Positions 1 through 9,389 of a stretch of DNA of 64,000 nucleotides are shown here, piece by piece. How positions within the stretch are numbered: the stretch's first letter is position 1; each line of letters begins with the position of its first letter. The DNA is from Combretum micranthum (lineage: Eukaryota; Streptophyta; Magnoliopsida; Myrtales; Combretaceae): contig JAMXBD010001202.1 of NCBI GenBank assembly GCA_024138025.1, positions 62,001 to 126,000 of the forward strand. The letters are read 5' to 3'. The notes below the pieces were generated by a model. The model was not told the origin of the DNA and did no database searches. It was given only the letters and a program-made list of their open reading frames with translations. Made by a program: the position numbers and the translations under genes.

Positions 1-2
1 AG

Positions 3-584
3 GAGAGATTGATATCGGCTCCTATCTTGGCGCTACCAGTCCATGGAAAGGAATTCATAGTCTTCAGTGATGCATCTATTCAAGGACTCGGTTGTGTGCT
101 TATGCAAGACGGGAGAGTTATAGCTTATGCTTCCAGACAGTTGAAACCACATGAAAAGAATTATCCAGTACACGATTTAGAGTTAGCAGCTGTTATACTT
201 GCACTGAAATTGTGGAGACATTATTTGTTTGGAGAGAAGTGTAAGATCTATACGGACCACAAGAGTTTAAAGTACATCTTCACACAGAAAGAACTCAATA
301 TGAGACAGAGAAGATGGCTTGAACTACTTAAGGATTATGACGTGGAGATCCTCTACCATCCCGGGAAAGCTAATGTAGTAGCGGATGCGCTTAGTAGAAA
401 GAAACATGAAGACATTGCTACTTTGCTTTCTAGCCAAAAGGAGATCCAGATAGAGTTCATGAAGCTAGATCTTGAAGTCACTATGGAGCAAGTAGATGTG
501 ATGTTAGCTCAACTGTCTTTGCAACCAACAATTCTGGATAGAATTAAACAAGCTCAAGAGGAAGACGATGAAACCAAAGGATAA
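3..584 (+). CDS. Ty3/gypsy pol fragment: RNase H domain (5'-truncated by the window edge)
   Basis: This is the RNase H part of a gypsy polyprotein, the domain that degrades RNA in the RNA-DNA hybrid during reverse transcription. The frame is open to the left edge, so the true start lies outside the window; the codon at 9 is TTG and is internal. Counting from that codon, the four catalytic acids are visible: D21 (VFSDAS), E57 (HDLELAA), D82 (YTDHKSL) and D125 (VVADALSRK). The motif order and the [10 protein letters not shown] and [16 protein letters not shown] signatures are typical of plant gypsy elements. The frame stops at 582-584 in the linker before integrase, while the downstream frame is open from 572. 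One single-base indel between 572 and 584 would explain the break. Identification is confident; protein function is lost unless the break is bypassed. Confidence 0.95.
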   Translation, partial: ERLISAPILALPVHGKEFIVFSDASIQGLGCVLMQDGRVIAYASRQLKPHEKNYPVHDLELAAVILALKLWRHYLFGEKCKIYTDHKSLKYIFTQKELNMRQRRWLELLKDYDVEILYHPGKANVVADALSRKKHEDIATLLSSQKEIQIEFMKLDLEVTMEQVDVMLAQLSLQPTILDRIKQAQEEDDETKG

Positions 585-586
585 AG

Positions 587-1954
587 GATTCTATAAGGAT
601 TGGGAAAAGGAAAGAATTAAGGATTGATATGGATGGTGTTGTGAGATATGGGAATCGACTATTTGTGCCATGTGGGTTAAGAGAAGAAGTCATGAAGGAA
701 GCCCATTCCTCTCCATATTCGATTCACCCCGGAAGTACAAAAATGTATAAGGATCTAAAAAGAAATTATTGGTGGGAAGGTTTAAAGAGGGATGTAGCTC
801 AATATGTCTCTAAGTGTATGGTTTGTCAACAAGTAAAGATTGAACATCAACGGCCCGGAGGAGAACTTCAACCTTTGTCAGTGCCTGAATGGAAATGGGA
901 AGACATTACCATGGATTTTGTATCGGCTTTACCCAAAACCATAACCAAGTATGAAGTTGTTTGGGTTATCGTGGATAGATTGACAAAGTCGGCTCATTTC
1001 ATACCATTAAGAGTTGGAGAATCATTGGAGAAGATAGCACATACCTATATCAAAGAGATAGTGAGATTGCATGGTATTCCAAAGACGATCACTTCAGATA
1101 GGGATTCACGCTTTGTCAGCAGATTTTGGAAGAGTCTACATACTGCTTTGGGTACACAGCTTCAGTTTAGCACGGCATTTCATCCTCAGACAGACGGGCA
1201 ATCTGAAAGAACGATCCAGATCTTGGAAGATATGTTAAGAGCATGTGCCTTAGACTTTGGCAATAGATGGGATACATATTTGCCACTCATAGAGTTTTCT
1301 TACAACAATAGCTTCCAAGCAACGATTCAGATGGCGCCTTATGAAGCACTGTATGGTAGGAAGTGCAGATCCCCAATACATTGGGATGAAGTTGGTGAAA
1401 GAACAGTTTTGGGTCCTGAGTTAGTACAGCAAGCGGTTGACAAGATCCGAGTGATTAAGCAGAGAATGAAGACGGCTCAAGATCGGTATAAGAGCTATGC
1501 TGACATGAGGAGAAGACCATTGGAATTCGAAGTTGGTGACCATGTATTCCTTAAGATCTCACCAACAAAAGGAGTGATTAGATTTGGGGTTAAAGGAAAG
1601 TTGAATCCAAGATATATAGGTCCATATGAAGTTTTGGAAAGAATCGGGCCATTAGCTTATCGACTAGCTTTACCCCCGAATTTGTCCGAAGTTCATGATG
1701 TGTTTCATGTGTCACAGCTCAGAAAGTGTGTATCGGATCCTGAAGCTATCGTCTCTACTCATCAACCCGAGATTCAACCCGACCTAAGCACAATTGAGAA
1801 ACCTATTAAGATCTTGGACAAGATTGACAAGGTATTGAGAAAGAAAGTAATTCCTTTTGTCAAAGTTTTGTGGTCGGGTCAAAGCGAAAGAGAGGCGACT
1901 TGGGAACCCGAAGATGAGATGAGACAGAAGTATCCCGAGTTGTTTGAGCAATGA
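587..1954 (+). CDS. Ty3/gypsy chromovirus integrase with C-terminal chromodomain
   Basis: This frame encodes a full-length integrase, which inserts the element's cDNA into the genome. Numbering is from the ATG at 629, which is probably an internal Met of the polyprotein; the frame is open from 572. Residues 26-66 form the HHCC zinc module (H26, H33, C63, C66). The catalytic core has D96 (MDFV), D157 (TSDRDSRF) and E193 (DGQSER), giving the D,D35E spacing. A GPY/F module is at 331-333 (YIGPYEV). Residues about 392-436 form a chromodomain (VKVLW..., ATWEPEDEM). A chromodomain in this position marks a chromovirus; the long LTR and overall sequence fit the plant Tekay/Del lineage, which is inference from memory of the family. 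There is no internal stop. This is the best preserved coding sequence in the window. The polypurine tract and LTR A follow directly. Confidence 0.95.
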   Translation, partial: DSIRIGKRKELRIDMDGVVRYGNRLFVPCGLREEVMKEAHSSPYSIHPGSTKMYKDLKRNYWWEGLKRDVAQYVSKCMVCQQVKIEHQRPGGELQPLSVPEWKWEDITMDFVSALPKTITKYEVVWVIVDRLTKSAHFIPLRVGESLEKIAHTYIKEIVRLHGIPKTITSDRDSRFVSRFWKSLHTALGTQLQFSTAFHPQTDGQSERTIQILEDMLRACALDFGNRWDTYLPLIEFSYNNSFQATIQMAPYEALYGRKCRSPIHWDEVGERTVLGPELVQQAVDKIRVIKQRMKTAQDRYKSYADMRRRPLEFEVGDHVFLKISPTKGVIRFGVKGKLNPRYIGPYEVLERIGPLAYRLALPPNLSEVHDVFHVSQLRKCVSDPEAIVSTHQPEIQPDLSTIEKPIKILDKIDKVLRKKVIPFVKVLWSGQSEREATWEPEDEMRQKYPELFEQ

Positions 1955-1990
1955 TTAAGGTATGATAAGTTTCGAGGACGAAACTTTTTG

Positions 1991-2003
1991 AAGGAGGGGA
2001 GAA
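1991..2003 (+). promoter_or_regulatory. Polypurine tract of the left gypsy element
   Basis: The purine run AAGGAGGGGAGAA sits 37 bases after the integrase stop and directly before TGAAATAGCC, the start of LTR A. This is the expected plus-strand primer site and fixes the LTR boundary. Confidence 0.85.
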
Positions 2004-2594
2004 TGAAATAGCCAAGAAATTCCTAATTTTATTTTATGAATGAATTGTTGAATTATGCATGATAAATATATGTTGATGGTTAATTTAAATTTTGATGAAC
2101 TATGTGATATGTGAATGTGTAGAATTATTTAAATATGTTAGATTAATTATTTATTGAGTTTGTAAAATATTAATATGCCTTAAAGTGTGTTATTTGTGCT
2201 TAGAAATAAATGGAATGTATGCATATGAAAGCCCCTAAGTAGCAGAAAATTTGAGTAAAAAAATAGAGCCAATAAAACCCCTTTTTAATGCCTTAAAACA
2301 AAGCCATTTAATTAAGTAAAACAAGTTAAATTAATTAACCCAAAACAAAGTCATTAAGCCTTTAATGCCCTCATGCCCTTAAAGTCAACATAGGATAAGT
2401 TTAAACTTTTTAACTTCAAAAATTCGGCCAAAAATTTCAGACCAAGCCAAAAACCCTCCATTTGCCCTAAACTCATTCCTCTCTTCATCAAAAGAGCTCC
2501 CAAGGTGACCCCTAAGTTGAAGTTTGATTTTCTACAATTCTCACCATCAAAAGCTTGATCTAGAGTCCTTAAACCGAGCATAGAAGTCCAAGTG

Positions 2595-2600
2595 GTAAGT
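2595..2600 (+). other. Candidate intron donor in LTR A
   Basis: The sequence AAGTG|GTAAGT fits the plant 5' splice consensus. It lies about 590 bases into the LTR, where LTR C has AAG|GTAAGT at 50269. The partner acceptor would be at 4238, implying an intron of about 1.64 kb wholly inside the LTR. Splicing is inferred. Confidence 0.45.
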
Positions 2601-2964
2601 GTGTTCTCTATTTTTCATTTTCATGCTTATATGTGTTCTTGATGATATTTTGTTTATGAATTCGTGATCATGTGGTATGGATATTATATGAAGTGTAATA
2701 GGACTAGATTGGTTAGTTTTATGTGCTTAGGATGAGTTTTGAAGTGTTGGAAGTGTTGGTGAATGCATGTGGTTGGATGACCTAATATTGAAGAAGATGA
2801 TGAATAGTGATTTGGAGTTGATGAAGTTTTGGAGGTGTTTGGTGTTGTTTGAATGATGGGATGATCATATAACAAGTTTTGGAAACTTTAGAATGAGTTT
2901 AAAGAATTTTAAGAAGTGTAAAATGCATTTTGAAAACAGGGGATTTCGTCATTTTTTTCGCTCC

Positions 2965-3090
2965 AGTGTACACAGCCTGTGTACATGGTCGTGTAGGCCT
3001 TGAAATTCTTAAAGTTGCTCTCGGGTCATTTTTTTTACCCAACACGGCCTCCATACACGGGCCGTGTACCCGGTCGTGTAGACTTCCCCT
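2965..3090 (+). repeat. Inverted-repeat cassette of LTR A (ACACGGCCGTGT type)
   Basis: Short inverted repeats are packed here. GTACACAG at 2968-2975 pairs with 2977-2984. TACACGG at 3054-3060 pairs with CCGTGTA at 3062-3068. Further copies of GGTCGTGTAG and ACACGGCC lie between. The same position in the other LTRs carries a cassette of quite different sequence. Confidence 0.75.
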
Positions 3091-4238
3091 GTTTCGCAGC
3101 TCTTTGTATTTTAGCCGTAACTTTTTCATCCGATCTCCGATTGAGGTGATTCAAGTTGCGTTGGAAAGCTAAGGAAAAGATCTAAAACTTTCATGTTTTA
3201 AGATTTTACAAATTACAAAAGTATCAGTTCTTAAATTTCAATTCTTTCCAGCTGATACGCTTTCCAACAAAGTTTAAAACTTATTGTTGTTTACTAAAAG
3301 TTGTTCAAAGCTTGATAAATGGTCATTTAAGTATTTGTTGGGTATTGTATGATAATATATGATATCTAAATGCTATGTGATGATGTTATAATTTATTTGA
3401 ATTTCTTTGAATTATACTTGAGCTTTGATGATATATACTTGAACTAAGTGTGAGTTGTAATTACTTCTTTTACAGTGATTGATTCCCTTTCGATTATCCC
3501 TATTAACTCCCGAGCTAATACAGGTACGCAGTAACCTGCTTGTCTCTGTTAGGATAGGCATTTATAAAACTTAAATATATAATAAGAAAACTTAAAATGT
3601 GATTGTTGCTTGTGTTTTATGCCGTTAAAATCCAATTCCTACGCCAGGTCATGTATGAACCTAACGGCGACCCCTCATAGTTTGATGAGTTTGGGATGGA
3701 AGTTGGTATCTGGTTCGGGGAGCGGCACCTTGCTCAGTTTGAGCACGATAGATCTAGGCGCTTAGGCCACTCCTGTCATTTGAGATGACTTTCATTAAGT
3801 GGTACGGCGGGTAGTCGACGGGGGTATAGATCGGTGAAAATTTATTTAAACTTGGTAGGAAGTACCATAGTTTAGTTCAAACGTTTATGAGAACGGGTGA
3901 ACTATATTTTATGATATGGACTGAGTATAAATAAAGCTAAGTAACGGCTATTAACCCTGGAGGAAGCTACTTTTCTCTTTGACTTAACGATATCTAGGAC
4001 GGTATGAGTACCCGAACTACTTATATCAACCCCCTGAGCGTCCGAGTGTTACTCAGGTCCCCTCGCGATCCCTGTTGTCCGGAGTTTGAATACTCCCGTG
4101 TTGATTGATTAATTAAAGATTAAAGAATAATTGAATGGATGTTGCATATTGCATTTAGAATAAGCTTGTGTGCTTCATCTCGCTTTTGTATTCGTTGCTG
4201 TGTACTGGGCCTCTGGCTCATTCTTTTAACAATTTCAG

Positions 4239-4318
4239 GTGATGACCTGGACGAGTCCTATGCGAGCATGGGTTATGGCTCCGATTTTGAGGACTTCTTG
4301 GAGGAATATGAGGACTAG
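4239..4318 (+). CDS. Short acidic exon-like frame in LTR A
   Basis: After TTTCAG, a good 3' splice site ending at 4238, a 25-codon frame runs from 4241 to the TAG at 4316-4318. It is strongly acidic and contains the core MGYGSDFEDFLEEYED. LTR B (39895-39975) and LTR C (51923-51991) have the same frame at the same place with the core [M/L]GYG[S/T][D/N][F/W]E kept while other residues vary. This suggests selection on the protein before the copies decayed. There is no obvious start codon in the short frame, so it would need an upstream exon. Function is unknown. Confidence 0.5.
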
Positions 4319-4612
4319 AGTTTGACCAGGACTGGATGGAACCATTCTTTTTGTAATAGACTAGATAGTTAGTTAGAATGGATGTTTATAAAGCTTTGTT
4401 AAGCTTTATATTTTGTTATTTTGTTTAAGGCTTGTAAGAAGCCTGTGGATGTAATATATGTATGTATATATCTAGCTTGATCTGCCTTTGTTTGAAGTTG
4501 TGTATATTATGTTAATATGTTTTGAAAAGCTACTAAGTAATTATTTCTCAAAATGATTTATTCCTTAAGATTAGGTGAACAATTCATCAAACAATCCTTT
4601 TAAGACAACCTT

Positions 4613-4637
4613 GCATATAATTCTGCAGATTATATGC
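4613..4637 (+). other. Stem-loop near the end of LTR A
   Basis: GCATATAAT (4613-4621) and ATTATATGC (4629-4637) form a perfect 9-bp stem with a 7-base loop, 54 bases before the LTR end. LTRs B, C and F have stems at comparable places with different bases but kept pairing. Confidence 0.65.
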
Positions 4638-4691
4638 GGTTGGGGAACTGCTATTGCTTATTTCAACTAGTGGTAATAGCGGGTCCTTACA

Positions 4692-5106
4692 AATATGTAA
4701 GAATGAATTCATAATGGAATTGCAATTTCAGATTTTATTTTTATTCTCATATTTGACTATATTTTTAAAAGTCAGAATCAAATTAACCTAGAATGGAATT
4801 GCCAATTCAGGTTTCACTTTCATTTCATGTTTAATATATTTTTAAAATCGGAATCGCCATTTCTAGGAATCAATGATTTCGATTTTAATGAGGAATTTGA
4901 TTCCGCCTTTTAGAGGGTGGAATTGCAATTCCCTTCCACTTTTATTAATGATTATTACTTCAATTCCATTTTTATCATTTCACATATTTATTATTAAGAC
5001 TATTTTTATAAATAGTATGTCAAATACATCAAAATTCATATATGTATACAAATAAGAAAATAGATTTATTATTTCATAACTCAGTCCGTTCTATATGCAT
5101 ACCAAA
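4692..5106. mobile_element. Inverted-repeat element, copy 1 (GGTATGCA ends)
   Basis: This non-coding element of about 415 bp is homologous to 55348-55714 along its length, including ATTTCTAGGAATCAATGATTTCG and the GGTGGAAT block. Its right end, TGCATACCAAA, matches the right end of the other copy. Its left end (ATATGTAAGAATGAA) begins right at the LTR A terminus and is a diverged form of the other copy's GGTATGCAGGAATGAA. It resembles non-autonomous DNA transposons, but no target duplication could be confirmed. Confidence 0.7.
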
Positions 5107-6489
5107 CGTGAATTATTAATGGTTTTTAAAAGAAAATTGGATACAAAAAATACTGAAATGCCCAAAGACAATAACCTTTACAACAAAGTTAGGGAAAGAA
5201 TGGAAAAATGCCAGATAAAGAAAAATGGGTAAAATAGAAAATTTAGTAATTTCCTTTAGTTTCCTTCTTTTTCTCTTAACGATAAAAATTTGTGAAGTTC
5301 ATGAAAATTTTTTTACCCTAATTTCTTTCCTCCTGTTCAACCATGTAACCAAACAGTAGAACCTGATATTTTTCCTCAATTTGCTCTCTTTCATATTATT
5401 TTCCATCCCATATTATCGTGCCAAATATAGTGTTACTAGACTGGGACATGCACTGTACCCACTGAAGGCACCAAGCCAATTATCTTGCGTCTGTCTAAGC
5501 AAGATCTGTCATCACAAGAAAATAAATTTAGCACGTTCAACGTTGTACGATTAGCAAACAATATACATTATACTCATCGATCATTGGTGGGGATTCCATT
5601 AGGTTATATGGTTTGGTATTGACCAAAGATGCTGTGGAGGATGTTATGTTGTGGATGGGACCATGTTGCTCATACCTACTTATGTGGTTGAAGTTCCAAA
5701 TTCTACCGTACAAAAGTGCTTTGCCACTTTGAAGTTTTGGTGTAACGTTGTAGGTCGTCCGACCAATCACACGAGGCTATTCTTGCATGGACTTGCAGGA
5801 GGAAGAGAAAAATTAAGGAAATATATCTGTTGCGGAAGGAGATGCCTGTCTTTGTTTCATATTTTCCATAAGGACAAAACCATAATCCCCAAAAAGGTAA
5901 TTGGTGGGTCTAGTGGAAGGAAAGCTAGTGTATATAAATTGGATTAGGATACTTCAAATATTTAAAAATATCATAAAATGTGATGGCAAGTGTGTTTGGA
6001 AGAAGAACTTTTTCATGAAATTCCAATGTTCGGCAAAGCCTAAGAAATGAGATTAAAAAAAGAAAAAGATTTTTTGAATGAAAGATAAAAATAGTGTAAC
6101 CACTAAGCATTTATTTTACCACTTTTTTGTATCATATTACCACCACTATTATCACTATCATCTCGTTTTTACCATTACAACCATTACAACCATTGCAACT
6201 CTCAAAATCGCAAGTCAAATATACAATTTTACAAGTTTATGATTTTATATTTTTTTCTTAATAAAATGGATGAAAATTATTTAAGTGCAGATTTTAGGTA
6301 AAATTATGAATTTAAACATACAATTTCATACATTTATAATATTACTAGTTTTGCGTGATCTTAAACAATTCATCGATTCTATACATTTTAGTGAATAGTA
6401 ATATCATGATTTTGATAATAATAGCAATAACCACGTATTTACCTCCCTAAATGCTTGAAATACACATTGAAATCGGGCTTGATAAAAAA

Positions 6490-6491
<2 letters not shown>
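5107..6491. other. Unassigned AT-rich stretch
   Basis: No recognisable gene was found. A 98-codon open frame at 5651-5947 (WCNVVGRPTNHTRLFLHGLAGG...) lies in somewhat less AT-rich DNA and matches no family I know; it could be an exon relic or chance. Repeated ACCATTACA units occur around 6170-6195. Confidence 0.4.

Positions 6492-6525
<34 letters not shown>
6492..6525. repeat. (AC)n microsatellite
   Basis: About 17 uninterrupted AC units follow a short A run, just left of the end of LTR D. Confidence 0.95.
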
Positions 6526-6527
<2 letters not shown>

Positions 6528-6890
6528 ATGTTGACTAAACATGTAATGCCTTAAATTTAAGGGCACTTACAACTCGCCACATTTTTATATAGTATATGGA
6601 CATGCAAAGGCTCAGAACCTGCTAAAATCCACAATAAACGTCATTTAACACCACCAAAGCACATATTATTACTCTAAGTCCACAGTCACAATATAAGTAC
6701 TTAACTATTACTACTACTATAGACATTCATACTTTCTACACATTACTAACAAGCGATGACTCATAGAGTCCATCTATAAACACATATACAAACCAACAAG
6801 TGGTCTATGCCATAACATTAACTTAATAACGAAACAACTACCATACAATATGATAGGAGTCTCTATCTCTTGTAAACTAACAAGTTATGT

Positions 6891-6966
6891 CTAGATATTT
6901 GCTAGATAATCCTCGCCACTAACATCCTCCCCATAATCCATAAAAACATCATATCTAGATAAGTCA
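6891..6966 (-). pseudogene. Acidic exon-like frame in LTR D
   Basis: On the minus strand a frame reading YDVFMDYGEDVSGEDY ends at TAG (6891-6893). Its position after the GAGCTCCAGCTCA motif, its acidity and its D-Y-G core match the short frames in LTRs A, B and C. The GYG core is degenerate here. Confidence 0.4.
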
Positions 6967-7779
6967 AAAGCCACAGGGGTTCCATTTGTACTTAAAAATG
7001 ATGAAACGTGAGCTGGAGCTCAGTATGGTATACTAACACACGCGCATGTACAAATAATGACAATTTCACATTCATCATCACTATGTAAATGCAACACGCA
7101 ATCATTTAATTGTCCATATCTTCTAGTCTAACATCAAACAAAGGGATAACTCGGTGTCTCGAGACACAAATAAATATTTAAATATATATATATATATATA
7201 TATATTAGTTATTGGGTACTCCTCAACAACCATGATGTTGACAAATCCTAGATCTACCAAGATCATTTCAATGTGTAACTCCACTTCCAGATAATGCCAC
7301 ACATAGATCATCCGGTTGCTGTGGTAACAAAGTAAATACTCTTCACTTATTACTAGCAGCTACGCACAAATATTATACACATAATTAATATCAGATGGCT
7401 CTTAAGTCAATTTTAGTTTCTATCATGAACAAGCACAAGCATACACATAATATACATGTATCTGGAAGTAGTTATGTTCCAAACCATTATCCACTATTTG
7501 AATTATGCAAAATTAGATTATTTGGAATCTCCTATTAATCTTAATTAAACTCTCATTATATTCCTATCGCGTTCGATCCTACATCGTTATAACTCAGGCC
7601 CTAAAGTCTTAAAGCATACTTAGATTGTGAAGTGTATAGTTTAACGAATCTATTCTTTTTTAAGCTAGAAAGGAGAGATTTTCAAGGTGTTATATCATGT
7701 ATAAACTAGTATACAAGTGGGTATAGGGTTAGGTATCACTTAGGTGGAGAAAATAGGCCATAATAGGGTCCATGAGGAG

Positions 7780-8065
7780 ATACACATGGGGTACACTAAG
7801 GGTACACGTGGGGAATACAACTTGACGTACTCTCCATGCTCTTTTCTAGGCAAAGTTTCGAAGAGATACAGAGAGAAACACGACCAAGAACACGAGGTCA
7901 TGTACATGCCGTGTTCTTTTGACAGTCTCTTATTGTGAAAACATAGAGAGAAAACGACTGGATACATGAAGTCGTGTACTAGCCGTGTTTTTCTAGAAAA
8001 AAATGAATTCTACTTGAGTGAGGTACACGACTTGAAACACGGGATCGTGTTCCAGTCGTGTACTT
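7780..8065. repeat. Inverted-repeat cassette of LTR D (GTACACGACT type)
   Basis: The arms GTACACGACT (8023-8032) and AGTCGTGTAC (8054-8063) are perfect 10-bp inverted repeats, and an inner ACACG/CGTGT pair is nested between them. Further copies of TACATGAAGTCGTGTAC, CATGCCGTGTT and GGTACACGTGG extend leftwards. Confidence 0.75.
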
Positions 8066-8480
8066 CTGGAATATGTCTTAGTTTGTCCATTGTTCTATAT
8101 TTCAAACCCATCTCAATTCTTTATGCTTTGAAACACATTTTCAACCCCAAAATTACATCAAAATGCCAATAATCCTTCTTATTTCTCAACAAAGTATTTA
8201 CACCAATTACGCACAAAATATCCATCTATTTCCTATTTACTTATATGAACATTGAACTTTAATTAAAGCATATTATACATTGATAACAATCTTGTAATCC
8301 ACTATTTAATTCCTTAATTACAATTCTTTTAGGGTCTCTTTCTCTAGAAATCTCCTTCGCCACTCGTTACTCTTCTCTACAAAAACATCAACGTCAATAC
8401 TACAATTGTTTCAATCTAAAATGCACATATTCAATTGTCAAAATGTACCATTGCGAGGGTAGGCTTTACTTACAGTGTGT

Positions 8481-9049
8481 TCCTCCAACAATTTCCCAAG
8501 AATTAACACATGTGTTTTGAGAGGAGGAATAGGTTTTTGTTGTTCCTAGGAAAAGAAGTTACCATCTATATAGAATCTTCTACATTGGATTTAACCAACA
8601 TATTCTTTTAAAGTTGAAAGGCCATTTACAAAATTACCCTCTTTCTTTAAGTTGACTTCCTATCATGCCTTCACTATTGATTGTGATCCTAGAAGCATCA
8701 AAATTAAAGCGGACCAAGTAGAAGGACAATAAACCATTTCAAGGAATTAGAGGCTCAATGTTTGGAGTTCCAATGATAAATACATGAGCCAAATGGACTA
8801 AAGGAGCTAATAAACTAGTTTGGGACATGAGAGACTGAAAATTAGAACAATTGGAGTCGTAGAGGCTTGTACGCCAACCCAACATTGTCGGTGTACCTTC
8901 TTAAGCTGCTGGCCTTCCCACCGGCATTGAAGATAGCACAGCTACATAATTTTATTTATTTCATGAAAGCCATTGCCCTTCGATTGTTAATTTGCTTGCC
9001 TTCATTAGAATTTGTGTCTTTTCAGATTTATGTTGTGGCTTTTCATATT
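8481..9049. other. Unassigned stretch between LTR D and an LTR-like end
   Basis: No gene is visible. The 8481-8741 part may still be the 5' portion of LTR D. A 64-codon open frame at 8867-9061 has no recognisable domain. Confidence 0.35.
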
Positions 9050-9389
9050 TCGTTGTTTTAATTGTTTAGAAGCTTAGTTTTAAGGCTAATTAAAGCTTAT
9101 ATAAACCTATAGGATGTAACCGATATGACATATCTTTTGAACAATGAAATTTAAGAGTTTTCTCTTTGGAATTCTTAAGTGAATTCTATCTGAACTTATT
9201 GGAAGTTTCTCATGGCATTCAACTCCTGGACTTATCAATTGTTTTGCCATTACCGGTTGTGGCGTCTTTAATCATTCTAAGGTTTTTCCCTCTATATAGG
9301 TAGCGAGTCGTGGTTTCCATTAGGTTTCTTAAACGATCTAAGGATTTTGTATTCCATATTTGGATCTCGAGTCTCGTCACAAGTTGGTA
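9050..9389 (+). mobile_element. LTR-like 3' end with primer-binding-site remnant
   Basis: A TATA-like TTATATAAACCTATA near 9097 is followed by TTCTTAAGTGAATTC, a GGTTTCTTAAACGATCTAAGG block and GGATCTCGAGTCTCGTCACA. Then comes AGTTGGTAT, which matches the start of the TGGTATCAGAGC primer site complementary to initiator tRNA-Met. This resembles the end of a plant gypsy LTR from memory. No gag follows. The left boundary is unknown. Confidence 0.4.

Larger units (their letters stand above)
2004..4691 (+). mobile_element. LTR A: 3' LTR of the chromovirus (2.69 kb)
   Basis: It begins TGAAATAGCC right after the polypurine tract and ends GGGTCCTTACA, giving the usual TG...CA ends. The 5' LTR is outside the window. 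Inside, in order, are a candidate splice donor at 2595, an inverted-repeat cassette at 2965-3090, a splice acceptor at 4238 followed by a 25-codon acidic frame, and a stem-loop at 4613-4637. LTRs B and C share the start sequence and this order; D and F share parts of it. Conserved landmarks include TAGGATAGGCA (about 3550), GCTTAGGCCACT (about 3760), CCCTGAGCGTCC...ACTCAGG (about 4032) and TGTACTGGGCCTCTGGCTCA (4201). Confidence 0.93.
6542..8480 (-). mobile_element. LTR D: old minus-strand LTR of the same type as A-C
   Basis: Read on the minus strand it has the order seen in LTR A. A donor-like CTGTAAGTAAAG is near 8470. An inverted-repeat cassette lies at 7780-8065. A TACTGAGCTCCAGCTCA motif near 7020 corresponds to TACTGGGCCTCTGGCTCA of LTR A. 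An acidic frame is at 6891-6966, and the end GGCATTACA is at 6542. The start is not clear; homology may continue to about 8741, where TGAAATGG occurs on the minus strand. No coding region is attached, so it may be a solo or truncated LTR. An (AT)n tract at about 7181-7205 lies inside. Confidence 0.6.

Noticed and set aside
2899..3172. Open frames on both strands across the LTR A cassette
   Set aside because: They follow from the inverted-repeat words of the cassette and are not conserved as protein in the other LTRs.
1..4691. Endogenous pararetrovirus or retrovirus at the left edge
   Set aside because: The integrase with chromodomain, polypurine tract and long LTR identify a Ty3/gypsy retrotransposon; no movement protein or env-like frame was seen.
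5651..5947. 98-codon open frame as a host gene
   Set aside because: No domain, no splice context and no conservation evidence; kept only as a remark in the unassigned stretch.
6492..6525. Regular short repeats as a possible array
   Set aside because: This and the (AT)n and (TAA)n tracts are simple microsatellites without spacers; CRISPR is not expected in this kind of genome.
7123..7311. Minus-strand open frame in LTR D
   Set aside because: It spans an (AT)n tract and falls in the intron-like part of the LTR; nothing supports a protein.
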